A DNA stretch of 37,961 bases from the IMG/VR virus record IMGVR_UViG_3300050821_022438, positions 1-37,961 of that record; one strand, given 5' to 3'. The position numbers and the translations under genes are program-made. Shown piece after piece: positions 23,403-31,527 of the stretch. Each line of letters starts with the position of its first letter. Position 1 is the first letter of the stretch. Under the pieces are notes generated by a model that worked only from the letters and a program-made list of their open reading frames with translations, was not told the origin of the DNA and searched no databases. The DNA comes from a virus.

Positions 23403-23434
23403 GTCTGGCTCCGCCATCCTCTGCGGGGCCGGAC
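23403..23434 (+). terminator. Hairpin after the capsid gene (terminator or mRNA stabiliser)
   Basis: Arms GTCTGGCTCCGC (23403-23414) and GCGGGGCCGGAC (23423-23434) pair over 12 bp with two G-U pairs around an 8-nt loop. No T run follows directly, so a stabilising or partial-termination hairpin is more likely than a full intrinsic terminator. Confidence 0.6.
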
Positions 23435-23460
23435 TAAACGAACAAATAAACCGCCCGTCG

Positions 23461-23492
23461 AATCTATACATTTTTTCTTAAATCTATACATT
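23461..23492 (+). repeat. Direct repeat AATCTATACATT x2, 20 nt apart
   Basis: Copies at 23461-23472 and 23481-23492, separated by TTTTCTTA, in the 157-nt gap between capsid and 23543 gene. A 20-nt period places both copies on the same DNA face. Each contains a -10-like TATACA. It could be a tandem protein-binding site or a promoter. Confidence 0.6.
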
Positions 23493-23542
23493 CGTCCCTT
23501 CCGATTAAAGTCGATGGAAGGCAGGGGCCAACAAATCAAGCA

Positions 23543-24211
23543 ATGAAATTTAACGTCTATGACAACGTAGCGACCATGGGTTCCATCCCGCCCCAAAGCT
23601 TCACGGGAAGCACGGCGGTGAATGGATACCCGTTCGACACCTTGGACTACGACAACGCGGTGGTCTACGGATATGCCGCAGCGGCATCCGGATCGCCGAC
23701 GGCGGCGACGCTCGTCTTCACGGTCCAAGAGAGTCTGACGGGCAACAGCGGCTGGACGAACGCGCTCGACAACACGGGCACGGTCATCGGCTTCACCCTG
23801 AACGCGCTTCTCGCGCCGACGGTGAACACGACGAGCGGCACGGCGGTTCTCTCGAACCCGTCGAGCTTGACCGGCATTTATGTCGGCCAATACGTCACCG
23901 GCACGGGCATTCCCGCAGGTTCGACCATCATCGCGATCAACAACACGGGAACCCTCTCGACGAGCACGATCACGATCAGCGCGAACGCGACCTCGTCGAA
24001 CACGGCGGAAACGCTCACGCTTTCCGCAGAGAATTACGCCCGGATTGAAGGCCTCGGCCTCAACCGGCACCGCTTCTTGCGTGTCGTGGTGACCCCTGCC
24101 TTCACCGGCGGTACGTCCCCGGCAATCCTCGGATTCGGCGCACTCATTATCGGCAACGCTGGCGAGCGTCCGATCGTGACCCCGACGAACGCGGCAGTCT
24201 CAAATACCTAG
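23543..24211 (+). CDS. Probable head decoration protein with inserted beta module
   Basis: 222 residues. N- and C-terminal parts (FNVYDNVATMGSIPPQSFTG ... GLNRHRFLRVVVTPAFTGG ... ILGFGALIIGNAGERPI) read as one beta-rich domain of the kind encoded next to capsid genes. Between them, residues ~96-160 (TSGTAVLSNPSS, GIYVGQYVTGTGIPAGSTI, STITISANAT) are an inserted module also present in the 24255 protein. Function as capsid decoration or stabilisation is inferred from position. Confidence 0.65.
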   Translation: MKFNVYDNVATMGSIPPQSFTGSTAVNGYPFDTLDYDNAVVYGYAAAASGSPTAATLVFTVQESLTGNSGWTNALDNTGTVIGFTLNALLAPTVNTTSGTAVLSNPSSLTGIYVGQYVTGTGIPAGSTIIAINNTGTLSTSTITISANATSSNTAETLTLSAENYARIEGLGLNRHRFLRVVVTPAFTGGTSPAILGFGALIIGNAGERPIVTPTNAAVSNT

Positions 24212-24254
24212 TATTTGAACTTTCGCCATCAGGTCTTCTCAACCGAGGAGGCCT

Positions 24255-25154
24255 GTGGCGAGGGTAATCCTCGAACGAATGTCCAACCCCAAAGAACAGG
24301 TCTACGCATACGCGCTTACGACGCTTCAACGAGTGAAAGACCGCGAGCAAATAACGAACAACGACAACGACCCCGTCTTTATACGGATCATTAATGCCGT
24401 CACCGATTTCATCGAACGGCAGTGCGGCAAGAGCGGCATGGAACGCTTTCCGAACGACGGCCACTTCGTTCAGAAAACGTATACGAACGAGGTCTATACC
24501 GTCTTCGGTGCAAAGCAACAGAAGCTCGTCCTTCGCAACGCGCCCGTTTCTTATCTCATTGTTACGGGGAATCTTACTTCGGGCTCGGCCGTCGTTAATA
24601 ACGTCACGCCGTCCACAGGCATTATCGCGGGGATGCCGCTCTACGCCATTCAAGGACTTTTCCCGCAAGGAACCACCGTCTCTTCCGTGTCAGGCTCAAC
24701 CGTGACCATGAGCCAACCTGCGAGCGTCACGCAGACCGGCGCGCTGTTCGAGATCAGCGGCCTCATCAGCTTTCAATGGAGAGCGGGCACGCCCTCAAAC
24801 CCTAATTGGACATCGTTCATCATCGACCAGTTCGAACTCGAACAGCAGGGGTATTCCGGCATCGTCCGCGTGTACGGAGTCATGCCCCGGCTTTACTCCA
24901 ACATGCTCCGCGCCACCTACGTCGCGGGCTTCCCGATCGATTGGCAGAACGCCGGTAACGGCTCCACGCACCTACTTCCCGCCGACCTCACGAACACGTG
25001 TGACAACATCGTCGAGCGCATTTTCAAACGCCTCAAGACCGCAGGCAAACTGAGCGAGGGGATCGCGGGTTCGACTATTTCATGGAAAGACGACCTCGAC
25101 GCGATGGATAAGACCGTCATCACGAATTACAAACGCGTAGGAACCATTTTCTAA
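24255..25154 (+). CDS. Head-tail connector (gp6/adaptor-like) with inserted beta module
   Basis: 299 residues, starting at GTG 24255 behind a GAGGAGG ribosome site. The frame of a head-tail adaptor is visible: VFIRIINAVTDFIERQCGKS, QKLVLRNAPVSYL, and later FELEQQGYSGIVRVYG, NMLRATYVAGFPIDW, and a helical end. Residues ~107-167 (LTSGSAVVNNVTPS, GTTVSSVSGSTVTMSQPAS) interrupt it and match the module in the 23543 protein. It would form the ring below the portal. Confidence 0.75.
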   Translation: MARVILERMSNPKEQVYAYALTTLQRVKDREQITNNDNDPVFIRIINAVTDFIERQCGKSGMERFPNDGHFVQKTYTNEVYTVFGAKQQKLVLRNAPVSYLIVTGNLTSGSAVVNNVTPSTGIIAGMPLYAIQGLFPQGTTVSSVSGSTVTMSQPASVTQTGALFEISGLISFQWRAGTPSNPNWTSFIIDQFELEQQGYSGIVRVYGVMPRLYSNMLRATYVAGFPIDWQNAGNGSTHLLPADLTNTCDNIVERIFKRLKTAGKLSEGIAGSTISWKDDLDAMDKTVITNYKRVGTIF

Positions 25155-25157
25155 CCG

Positions 25158-25616
25158 ATGTTTTCCGTATCAATCCCAAATCTCGCCGCCCTTCAAAGCG
25201 CCCTTCTCGATTACCCGAGCATCGCACAACCCATCATTCAGAACGCGATCGTTGCAGCGCAGGCCATCCTCGCCAAATTCACGACCGCTGCCACTGTTCC
25301 CATACGGACGGGTTATCTTGTCCAGAACTGGGGATTCGACATCGGAAATCTGCAAGCGCGTTGGTATCCCAAAGCCTACTACGCACCTTTCGTAGAATTC
25401 GGCACCGGCCCTCACATCATCAAAGCGGTGAACGCGCGCGTCCTCGCTAACGCGAACACGGGCCAGATTTTCGGCACCATCGTCCATCATCCAGGCACGA
25501 AAGCAAATGATTTTATGGGGAAAATAATTTCCGCCGCGCAGCCTGAAATAACCACGCTCTTCGGCCAAGCGCTTAACAAAATAACCCAGGCCATCGCCTC
25601 ACAATCCAGTGCCTAA
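25158..25616 (+). CDS. HK97 gp10-like head-tail/tail protein
   Basis: 152 residues with the HK97 gp10 family pattern: PIRTGYLVQNWGF, ARWYPKAYYAPFVEFGTGPH, and IVHHPGTKANDFMGK. These proteins join head and tail or complete the tail. It starts 3 nt after the adaptor gene and overlaps the next gene if that one starts at GTG 25609. Confidence 0.85.
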   Translation: MFSVSIPNLAALQSALLDYPSIAQPIIQNAIVAAQAILAKFTTAATVPIRTGYLVQNWGFDIGNLQARWYPKAYYAPFVEFGTGPHIIKAVNARVLANANTGQIFGTIVHHPGTKANDFMGKIISAAQPEITTLFGQALNKITQAIASQSSA

Positions 25617-26073
25617 TACCTTTTCTCAGAATATGAAGCAGGCGATCGTGAACGACCTACAGGCCCTCGTCACTGCGGGCGTCCTTAATTCCTATGTCAT
25701 AGACGACGGCTCTAAACTCAATATTGCCGATTATGTTTTTTCCGGCTTCCCCGCGGCCGTCGTGAGTGCGGTCAACGTCCCTTCGAGCGATTACGAAGAC
25801 ACCGCCACCAATCTCCGGGTATACGAGTGGCTTCTCCTCATCGTGACGACCCCCGACAACATGCCCAAGAACAATCCCACTTATCTCGAATACTTGATTG
25901 ATTCTGTGCTCGGTGAGTTCGATGGTGACGTGACGTTGCAGGGATATGCGAATGGTGGCGTTGCGGCCGTGACACTCGCCCCGCCAGGCCCTGTCAATAG
26001 CTCCAACGCCACCTATTCCGGCTTCTACGTAATCATCAAAGCAAAACAAATCGTCACGGCGGGCGTTCAATAG
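25609..26073 (+). CDS. Probable tail terminator/completion protein
   Basis: 154 residues from GTG 25609, which overlaps the upstream stop; an ATG at 25633 is the alternative and would remove eight residues. The pattern of helix, strand SYVIDDGS, YEWLLLIVTTPD and C-terminal TYSGFYVIIKAKQIV fits tail terminator (gpU-like) proteins, and the place between gp10 and tail tube is the usual one. Assignment rests mainly on gene order. Confidence 0.6.
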   Translation: MPNTFSQNMKQAIVNDLQALVTAGVLNSYVIDDGSKLNIADYVFSGFPAAVVSAVNVPSSDYEDTATNLRVYEWLLLIVTTPDNMPKNNPTYLEYLIDSVLGEFDGDVTLQGYANGGVAAVTLAPPGPVNSSNATYSGFYVIIKAKQIVTAGVQ

Positions 26074-26076
26074 GCG

Positions 26077-26112
26077 CAATCCACAGGCCCTAAAAAAACG
26101 AAATGCTATAGT
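26077..26112 (+). promoter_or_regulatory. Late-type promoter motif, copy B (before 26127)
   Basis: CAATCCACA (26077-26085), 18 nt including an A7 tract, then TGC-TATAGT (-10 at 26107-26112). The start codon is 14 nt after the -10, so the leader would be about 7 nt. Confidence 0.6.
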
Positions 26113-26126
26113 GAAACTAATCACGC

Positions 26127-26363
26127 ATGGATATTCCTGGCATACAAAATAAGCAGATCGTTGACGGCGCGCAGATCAACAACGATTCCGACGAAAACAA
26201 GGGCGTGACGGTCACCGCCGTCGGCCCTTCAATGAACGAATATCATTTTCCCGGTTCCCCGGACTATCTTCCGATGAGCGTCAAAGCAGCCACGATCGAG
26301 CAAGCCACGGAAATTTGGAAGGACAAGCGCCAACCTGTCGAACAAACCAACGCTAACCAATAA
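26127..26363 (+). CDS. Small protein ahead of the tail tube gene
   Basis: 78 residues: IQNKQIVDGAQINNDSDENK, GVTVTAVGPSMNEYHFPGSP and a helical end (AATIEQATEIWKDKRQ). First gene behind late-type promoter copy B; its TAA overlaps the tail tube ATG (TAATGG). The role is unknown; a tail-assembly accessory is possible. Confidence 0.6.
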   Translation: MDIPGIQNKQIVDGAQINNDSDENKGVTVTAVGPSMNEYHFPGSPDYLPMSVKAATIEQATEIWKDKRQPVEQTNANQ

Positions 26364-27367
26364 TGGCAGCAAAAGGAATCGGGCGATTATTCGCCCTCGG
26401 ACTGGCAAAAGAATCCACACGCGGCACCGCAATCTCGGCAGCCACCTATTGGCTTCCCTTTGATGATCTGAGTTTCGACGAGAAATTCGACAACGCCGTC
26501 GCAGATCAAGCCGTTGGTGTTGTGGAAAATTCCATCAACGAATACCGGGTCAAGAACTACGCCGACGGCTCATTCAAAGTCCCCATGATGGACCAGAGTA
26601 CCGGCCTTTTATTCTTGTCACTGCTCGGTTCCCAGGCAGTCGCTACCCATTCCGGCGAATCCGTAGTCTATGACCACACCTTCACCGTTGGCGAAACGGC
26701 GCAGCACTCTTCGCTTACCATGTTCATCCACGATCCTCTTTCCGGCACCGACTACTCCCACGCGAACGGCGTTATCCATAAGATGGAGATCGCCGCGGAA
26801 CTGAAAAAGTTCGTCCAACTCTCGTGTTCCGCCCGCGCATTCAAAGGCGTATCCCAGTCCACCTTCACGCCGTCCATTCTTTCCGAGAACCGTTTCATCC
26901 CCCAGTACATGACGTTCAAGTACGCAACGGCGATTGCAGGATTGGGAGCGGCGTCGGCGATTGCGCTTAAATCCATCAAGCTCACCGTTGACGAGTCCAT
27001 CGAAGACCAAGAGGTATTGGGCAACGTCGCGCCCGCGGACTTCCTCAACAAAGAGTTCAAGGTGGAAGGCCAGCTCGAATGCATTTACCAGAACCTGACC
27101 GACTTCAAGAATGTTGCTCTCGCGACGCCGAACGTCGGACAGGCGATGCTCATTGACCTCATCAACACCGATGTTACCCTCGGCAGTGCCACGCATCCTG
27201 AGCTGAAAATTACCCTCAACCAGGTTTTCTTCACCGAATTTTCTAGACCGATAAAAGTAAAGGATCTCGTTTATCAAAATTTGAAATTCCGTGGTTCTTA
27301 TAAGTTAGCTGACAGCGCCATGATCACGGCAGTCTTGACAAACACGGTTAGTGGAACTTACGCATAA
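26363..27367 (+). CDS. Major tail (tube) protein
   Basis: 334 residues. The opening IGRLFALGLAKESTRGTAIS and ATYWLPFDDLSF..., the middle YDHTFTVGETAQHSSLTMFI, and repeated FKVPM / FKVEGQLEC strands are characteristic of siphovirus tail tube proteins. It polymerises into the tube around the tape measure. Length is on the long side for a tube protein and the two halves look similar in layout. It is followed by the chaperone G/GT pair and the tape measure, the standard order. Confidence 0.85.
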   Translation: MAAKGIGRLFALGLAKESTRGTAISAATYWLPFDDLSFDEKFDNAVADQAVGVVENSINEYRVKNYADGSFKVPMMDQSTGLLFLSLLGSQAVATHSGESVVYDHTFTVGETAQHSSLTMFIHDPLSGTDYSHANGVIHKMEIAAELKKFVQLSCSARAFKGVSQSTFTPSILSENRFIPQYMTFKYATAIAGLGAASAIALKSIKLTVDESIEDQEVLGNVAPADFLNKEFKVEGQLECIYQNLTDFKNVALATPNVGQAMLIDLINTDVTLGSATHPELKITLNQVFFTEFSRPIKVKDLVYQNLKFRGSYKLADSAMITAVLTNTVSGTYA

Positions 27368-27396
27368 GGTCGAAACAAATCACTATCACTATCACT
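27368..27396 (+). promoter_or_regulatory. GGTCGAAA element (copy 2) and (ATCACT)x3 leader
   Basis: GGTCGAAA at 27368-27375 directly follows the tail tube TAA. Three ATCACT units at 27379-27396 run into the ATG. There is no Shine-Dalgarno site. The hexamer repeat could be slippage-prone and alter spacing. Confidence 0.55.
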
Positions 27397-27690
27397 ATGA
27401 CCGAACGAAAAACTAAAACAGTAACCGCCCCCTCCGGCGTCGTCGTTGAACTCAAAGAATACATTTCCGCAGGAGAGTTCCTCGACGCGACCGAAAGCAA
27501 AGATGGCAATGATCTACCGAAGCAGCAGCTCGCTAAGAAGCTCGTGGAGACAGCCGTCGTTTCCTTGAACGGCTCGCGCGAGAACATCTCGACCGCTATC
27601 CGCGACCTTCCGCTTGCCGACTATCTTTTCTTGAGCAAAGAAGTGGCCAAGCTCACGAGCGGGGATTTTACCGAGGCGAAGAATCAATAG
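27397..27690 (+). CDS. Tail assembly chaperone, short form (gpG-like)
   Basis: 97 residues, with an acidic/basic start (TERKTKTVTAPSG) and helical remainder ending TSGDFTEAKNQ. Size and position between tail tube and tape measure match the G protein of the G/GT frameshift pair that binds the tape measure during tail assembly. A second frame (-1) overlaps its end and continues to 27881. Confidence 0.8.
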   Translation: MTERKTKTVTAPSGVVVELKEYISAGEFLDATESKDGNDLPKQQLAKKLVETAVVSLNGSRENISTAIRDLPLADYLFLSKEVAKLTSGDFTEAKNQ

Positions 27691-27881
27691 AAAGTCTCTG
27701 GCACCGGTTCTTCGCCCTCGGCCGCGCTTCCCTCTGGCCAGAAATGAAGGCCGCCGTTTTGTGCCGAGAAATGAAATGGACGTGGCAGGAATACCGCGAA
27801 CAGCCGCAATGGTTCGTCACCATGATTCTTTCTATGCTCCAAAATGAGGCTGAGGAGATCAAGAGCAAACAGAAGCTGTAA
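27669..27881 (+). CDS. Tail assembly chaperone T extension (-1 frame)
   Basis: The -1 frame relative to the G gene is open through its end and encodes YRGEESIESLWHRFFALGRAS ... WTWQEYREQPQWF ... LQNEAEEIKSKQKL, ending TAA 27881. Its Trp-rich content is what T domains look like. It lacks a start near its beginning (first ATG 27744), so a fused GT product by ribosomal slippage is expected. The best slip point I see is GAT-TTT-ACC at 27664-27672, where Phe can re-pair one base back. It is not a canonical heptamer, so the exact site is uncertain. Confidence 0.7.
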   Translation, partial: YRGEESIESLWHRFFALGRASLWPEMKAAVLCREMKWTWQEYREQPQWFVTMILSMLQNEAEEIKSKQKL

Positions 27882-27928
27882 ACTTGCGCATATTTTGATT
27901 GCGTTGCATTGTTAAAGTACCGCCAAAA

Positions 27929-27936
27929 GGTCGAAA
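27929..27936 (+). promoter_or_regulatory. GGTCGAAA leader element (copy 3)
   Basis: Exact copy, 26 nt from its first base to ATG 27955. A TTGCATTGTTAAAG sequence just upstream (27904-27917) resembles the -10 part of the late motif but is weak. Confidence 0.45.
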
Positions 27937-27954
27937 ACCAATCATTTAAACACC

Positions 27955-28134
27955 ATGAAAACACGCGACGAGATAACGGCCACTGCCAAGAAGCTTCAGG
28001 ATACCTTCACTGGCTTTGGTTCAACTTCCGCGGTTGGTCGTACTGAGATGAAAATGATTGCGCTTCAGGTCGAACTTTTGCTCGATATCCGAGACGCGAT
28101 CCTCAACCCAGGAGGCGACGGCACAAAGAAATAA
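27955..28134 (+). CDS. 59-residue helical protein before the tape measure
   Basis: ATG 27955 to TAA 28134, product MKTRDEITATAKKLQDTFTG ... VELLLDIRDAILNPGGDGTKK. Predominantly helical. It lies 12 nt upstream of the tape measure gene. Small helical proteins here may take part in tail initiation; no family recognised. Confidence 0.6.
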   Translation: MKTRDEITATAKKLQDTFTGFGSTSAVGRTEMKMIALQVELLLDIRDAILNPGGDGTKK

Positions 28135-28146
28135 TCTCCATAAAAG

Positions 28147-29955
28147 ATGGCCGACTCAGAATCGAACCTCGAAATAGTCATCTCCGCCATCGACGAGGCG
28201 TCGGCCCAACTCGATGAAGTAAGCGAATCCCTCTCCGGGCTTTCTGAATCTGCAAGCGAAGCCGGTGCGACGACGAGCGAGGCGCTCGATTCTGTTTCGG
28301 CAGCAGCCACCGCGACTACGGGAACAATTCAAACCGCAAATCAAGCCCAAGCCGATTCCTTTGCGATGGCCGCCGAAATAGCCACGCAAAGCGACCAGGA
28401 GATCATCGATACGATGCTGGAGTTCGGCGTTAATGCGCAGACCGCCGCCAACATCGTTGCCCAATCGAACGAAGAAATTGCGGAATCATCTGAGGCTACC
28501 GCGTCAACATCAACCGGCAGTTACACGTCAATAGGCGTGGCTGCCGGTTTGGCGTTCTACGCACTTGAAAGTGCTGTGAGTAATGCCGTCTCCTCGGCCC
28601 AACAATGGGACGAGACATCCGCTGTCATTTCCCAAGAACTCAAAAATATCGGCTCTTCGATTCCTCTTTCTCAGGTCCAGGCGTACGCGCAACAGGTCCA
28701 GGCGACCACCCTCTTCAGCCAACAACAAGCACTTTCGGCAGAAGCGGTGGTGTTAGGATTTTCAAACCTCGCGCCCCACTATCAGGAAATCACTGCCCTC
28801 TCCGCCGATCTTGCAACCAAAATCCAACAGTTCACCGGCTCAGCGACCGCGGATATGCCGTCTGCGATGAAGATAATCACGAACGCTCTCAATGACCCGG
28901 TCGCGGGAATAAACCAGCTTATCCGGCAGGCGGGCGTAGACCTTCCGGCCGCGACGGTGACGATGATCGAGAATCTTGCGAAAGCAGGGGATACGTCCGG
29001 CGCGGACGCCGTGATTCTTCAGGCCCTCAACCAACAGGTAAGCGGACTCGCACAATCCGCCGCCAACGCCGAAGGTGGCCCTCTAACCCAGCTCGAAAAT
29101 CAACTCGCCGCTACGGGCATGACCATCGGTAATATTCTCCTTCCCCTTCTCGACCAGATGGCAAAGGACATGGAGCCGATCATCGCTGCCATCACTGAGT
29201 GGGCGACCGAACATCCACAACTTACCGCTGCAATTATCGCCGGAACGGTTGCATTCTTCGGCTTTCTCACAGCTCTGACCTTGGTGGGAATAATCGTCGC
29301 CGCAGTAGGTGCGACTGTTGGCGCTGCGATGTTGGGCATCGCCGCGGTCATCGCGGTCGTGGCCGCGCTTGTCATTTCAAACTGGAACTCTCTATGGAGC
29401 ATCACCGAAACCGTCTGGAATGTAATCTCGTTCTTCTTCACCGCGTTTTGGAACGGCTTGAAGATTCTTTTTACGGACCAGCTCGACGAGGTCAAGGAGT
29501 CTTGGCAATCCACCTGGACTGATATGAGCACGATCGTCCAAAACATCTGGGCAACAATACAAAGCATAGTGAAAACCGGCGTGAACGACGTGATCTCCGC
29601 CATCAACGGCTTCATCAACGCACTCGACTCGCTCCACATCACGCTTCCATCGATCGGCATCCCAGGGACCAAGCTCGCGACGCCCGCCATCAATCTCGGT
29701 TTCAACATCCCCGACATCCCGATGCTTGCCGAGGGAGGATTCGTCACGCAGCCTACGCTCGCCATCATCGGGGAATCCGGCCCCGAGGCGGTTATTCCTC
29801 TTTCCGCCGGCGGAGGCATGGGCGGAGGCCAACAAATCAACGTTTATATCCAAGGAGGTATTTTTCCCGCCGACGCTTCGTCAATCAAACAAATCGGTGA
29901 CATGCTGGCGAAACAGATTTTGCAGACCGTCCGCGTTAGAAATTATCAGCCATAG
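28147..29955 (+). CDS. Tape measure protein
   Basis: 602 residues, short for the family, predicting a short tail. The N-terminal ~120 residues are Ser/Ala/Glu-rich helix (IDEASAQLDEVSESLSGLSE). Residues ~361-410 are strongly hydrophobic (AAIIAGTVAFFGFLTALTLV onward), the membrane-active part used in DNA entry. The C-terminus has LAEGGFVTQPTLAIIGESGP followed by EAVIPL, a hallmark of tape measure C-termini. It sets tail length and helps the genome pass the host membrane. Confidence 0.93.
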   Translation: MADSESNLEIVISAIDEASAQLDEVSESLSGLSESASEAGATTSEALDSVSAAATATTGTIQTANQAQADSFAMAAEIATQSDQEIIDTMLEFGVNAQTAANIVAQSNEEIAESSEATASTSTGSYTSIGVAAGLAFYALESAVSNAVSSAQQWDETSAVISQELKNIGSSIPLSQVQAYAQQVQATTLFSQQQALSAEAVVLGFSNLAPHYQEITALSADLATKIQQFTGSATADMPSAMKIITNALNDPVAGINQLIRQAGVDLPAATVTMIENLAKAGDTSGADAVILQALNQQVSGLAQSAANAEGGPLTQLENQLAATGMTIGNILLPLLDQMAKDMEPIIAAITEWATEHPQLTAAIIAGTVAFFGFLTALTLVGIIVAAVGATVGAAMLGIAAVIAVVAALVISNWNSLWSITETVWNVISFFFTAFWNGLKILFTDQLDEVKESWQSTWTDMSTIVQNIWATIQSIVKTGVNDVISAINGFINALDSLHITLPSIGIPGTKLATPAINLGFNIPDIPMLAEGGFVTQPTLAIIGESGPEAVIPLSAGGGMGGGQQINVYIQGGIFPADASSIKQIGDMLAKQILQTVRVRNYQP

Positions 29956-29957
29956 TC

Positions 29958-31481
29958 ATGGCCACGCCCGTATATATTTTGGACAACGGCACCGATATCT
30001 CTTCCATTGTCGATTGGAAGAGCGTGGACGCGGTAAACGTCCTAACGAAAGAGACCGGAACGTTTTCCTTTTCCATCCTTCAGAACGCCGCCACGAATCT
30101 CACGATTCCCAAGATCGGCGACACGATAGAGCTGTTCGATTCAAGCGGGATAGTGTGGGGCGGAACGCTGACCGAACAAGAGCCCATCATCGCCGGGCTC
30201 ATGATCACCTGGCAGTTCACCTGCCAAGATTGGGGATTTTTGCTCGACGGAACTTTGGTAAAAAAGAATTATTCCGGCGTAGACCCTTCGGCCATTGCCA
30301 TCGATATCGTGAATACGTTCGCGGCCGGCAAGGGAATCAGTGCGGCGACCGTCGCGGATGGCGGATTTGTGCAGTTCGGCAACTTCAGCGTCCCTAGCAT
30401 CCAATTTAATTATCAGCAACCTTCGAAAGCCTTGCAGTCACTTGCGAAATTGATCGGCTGGGACTGGTACATCGACGCGAACAAAAATCTCCATTTTTTC
30501 TTAGGGGACATAGACGACGGTGAGGGAGGAGGGGCGGTAGGCGACGGCGGCGCGGCCCCCATACAGATCGACGCTCTCGGCGGCAAGAGTGGCGCGGATA
30601 TTTTCTGGAATTCCCTTGATATCGATCTTCAGATAACCAACATGCAGAATCGCGTGTTCGTGCAAGGCGGCACGTACTTAAAAATATTCACGGCGCTCAA
30701 CACCGTGGACTCCTATATGACAGACGGCGTCCAGCAATCCTTCCCCACGTCCTACGCGTATTCCGAAAGCACCATCTCCGTCACGCTGAACGGCGTGCCG
30801 CAGACTGTCGGGATATTAAACCAGGTCACCGACCCGTTGGATTTCAATGTCCTCTACAGCACGACCGACAGGAACATCCAATTTACCGCGGGCGCTCCCG
30901 CTTCCGGCAAAACCGTCCTGATCTTCGGCAACGCCCAAGTCCCCATCATCGCAAGCGCAAGCGACGCCGCGAGTATCGCTGCCTACGGCGTGCGCGAAGG
31001 GGTGATCAACGACGCGAAAATAACGACCGTGCCCGAGGCGTTTCTAAGAGCCCAGGCCCAAATCCTCCAGTTCGGCCATCCGGTCTACGATCTCAAAGTG
31101 ACAACCCTTGTTCCCGGATGCCGCATTGGGCAAGTAATCATCGCGAACATTCCCTCAATGGGCATCACGAACTACGCCCTCATCATCAAGCGTGTGGAAG
31201 CAACGGTCTTCGTTCCGGGCGCGAATGCCCTCCTCCAATACCAGCTTGAATGCATCGGCTCGGACAACGTCACCTTCACAGATCTCATGACGCTCCTCTT
31301 GCAACAGGAAGCCGTGCAGACGGACAACAGCCCGAATACCGTTACCGAGAACCTTGAGGTCATAAGTGAGGAAATTCTTACGGTTGAATCCCTGCTCGCC
31401 CCCGTTGCTACTTCCATGCCCTATGAACTGGGCGTCGCCGCAACAAACCAATTCCGCATGGGCTTCTCCCGCCTCTCGTAA
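29958..31481 (+). CDS. Baseplate hub / tail-associated protein
   Basis: 507 residues. Starts MATPVYILDNGTDISSIVDW, with FSFSILQNAATNLTIPKIGD, VWGGTLTEQEP and SLAKLIGWDWYIDANKNLHF, a pattern of phage hub (gp27/Tal-type) proteins. A Gly/Asp-rich loop (DIDDGEGGGAVGDGG) interrupts the middle. No peptidase motif is seen. Position directly after the tape measure supports a distal tail or hub role. Confidence 0.75.
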   Translation: MATPVYILDNGTDISSIVDWKSVDAVNVLTKETGTFSFSILQNAATNLTIPKIGDTIELFDSSGIVWGGTLTEQEPIIAGLMITWQFTCQDWGFLLDGTLVKKNYSGVDPSAIAIDIVNTFAAGKGISAATVADGGFVQFGNFSVPSIQFNYQQPSKALQSLAKLIGWDWYIDANKNLHFFLGDIDDGEGGGAVGDGGAAPIQIDALGGKSGADIFWNSLDIDLQITNMQNRVFVQGGTYLKIFTALNTVDSYMTDGVQQSFPTSYAYSESTISVTLNGVPQTVGILNQVTDPLDFNVLYSTTDRNIQFTAGAPASGKTVLIFGNAQVPIIASASDAASIAAYGVREGVINDAKITTVPEAFLRAQAQILQFGHPVYDLKVTTLVPGCRIGQVIIANIPSMGITNYALIIKRVEATVFVPGANALLQYQLECIGSDNVTFTDLMTLLLQQEAVQTDNSPNTVTENLEVISEEILTVESLLAPVATSMPYELGVAATNQFRMGFSRLS

Positions 31482-31514
31482 TACACAGGACTCTTAAAAA
31501 CCATTTGCTAGAGT
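31479..31514 (+). promoter_or_regulatory. Late-type promoter motif, copy C (before 31528)
   Basis: TAATACACA (31479-31487), 18 nt with an A5 tract, then TGC-TAGAGT (-10 at 31509-31514). ATG lies 14 nt after the -10. The 5' end of the motif overlaps the stop of the hub gene. Confidence 0.6.
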
Positions 31515-31527
31515 AAATAAAGTACCG

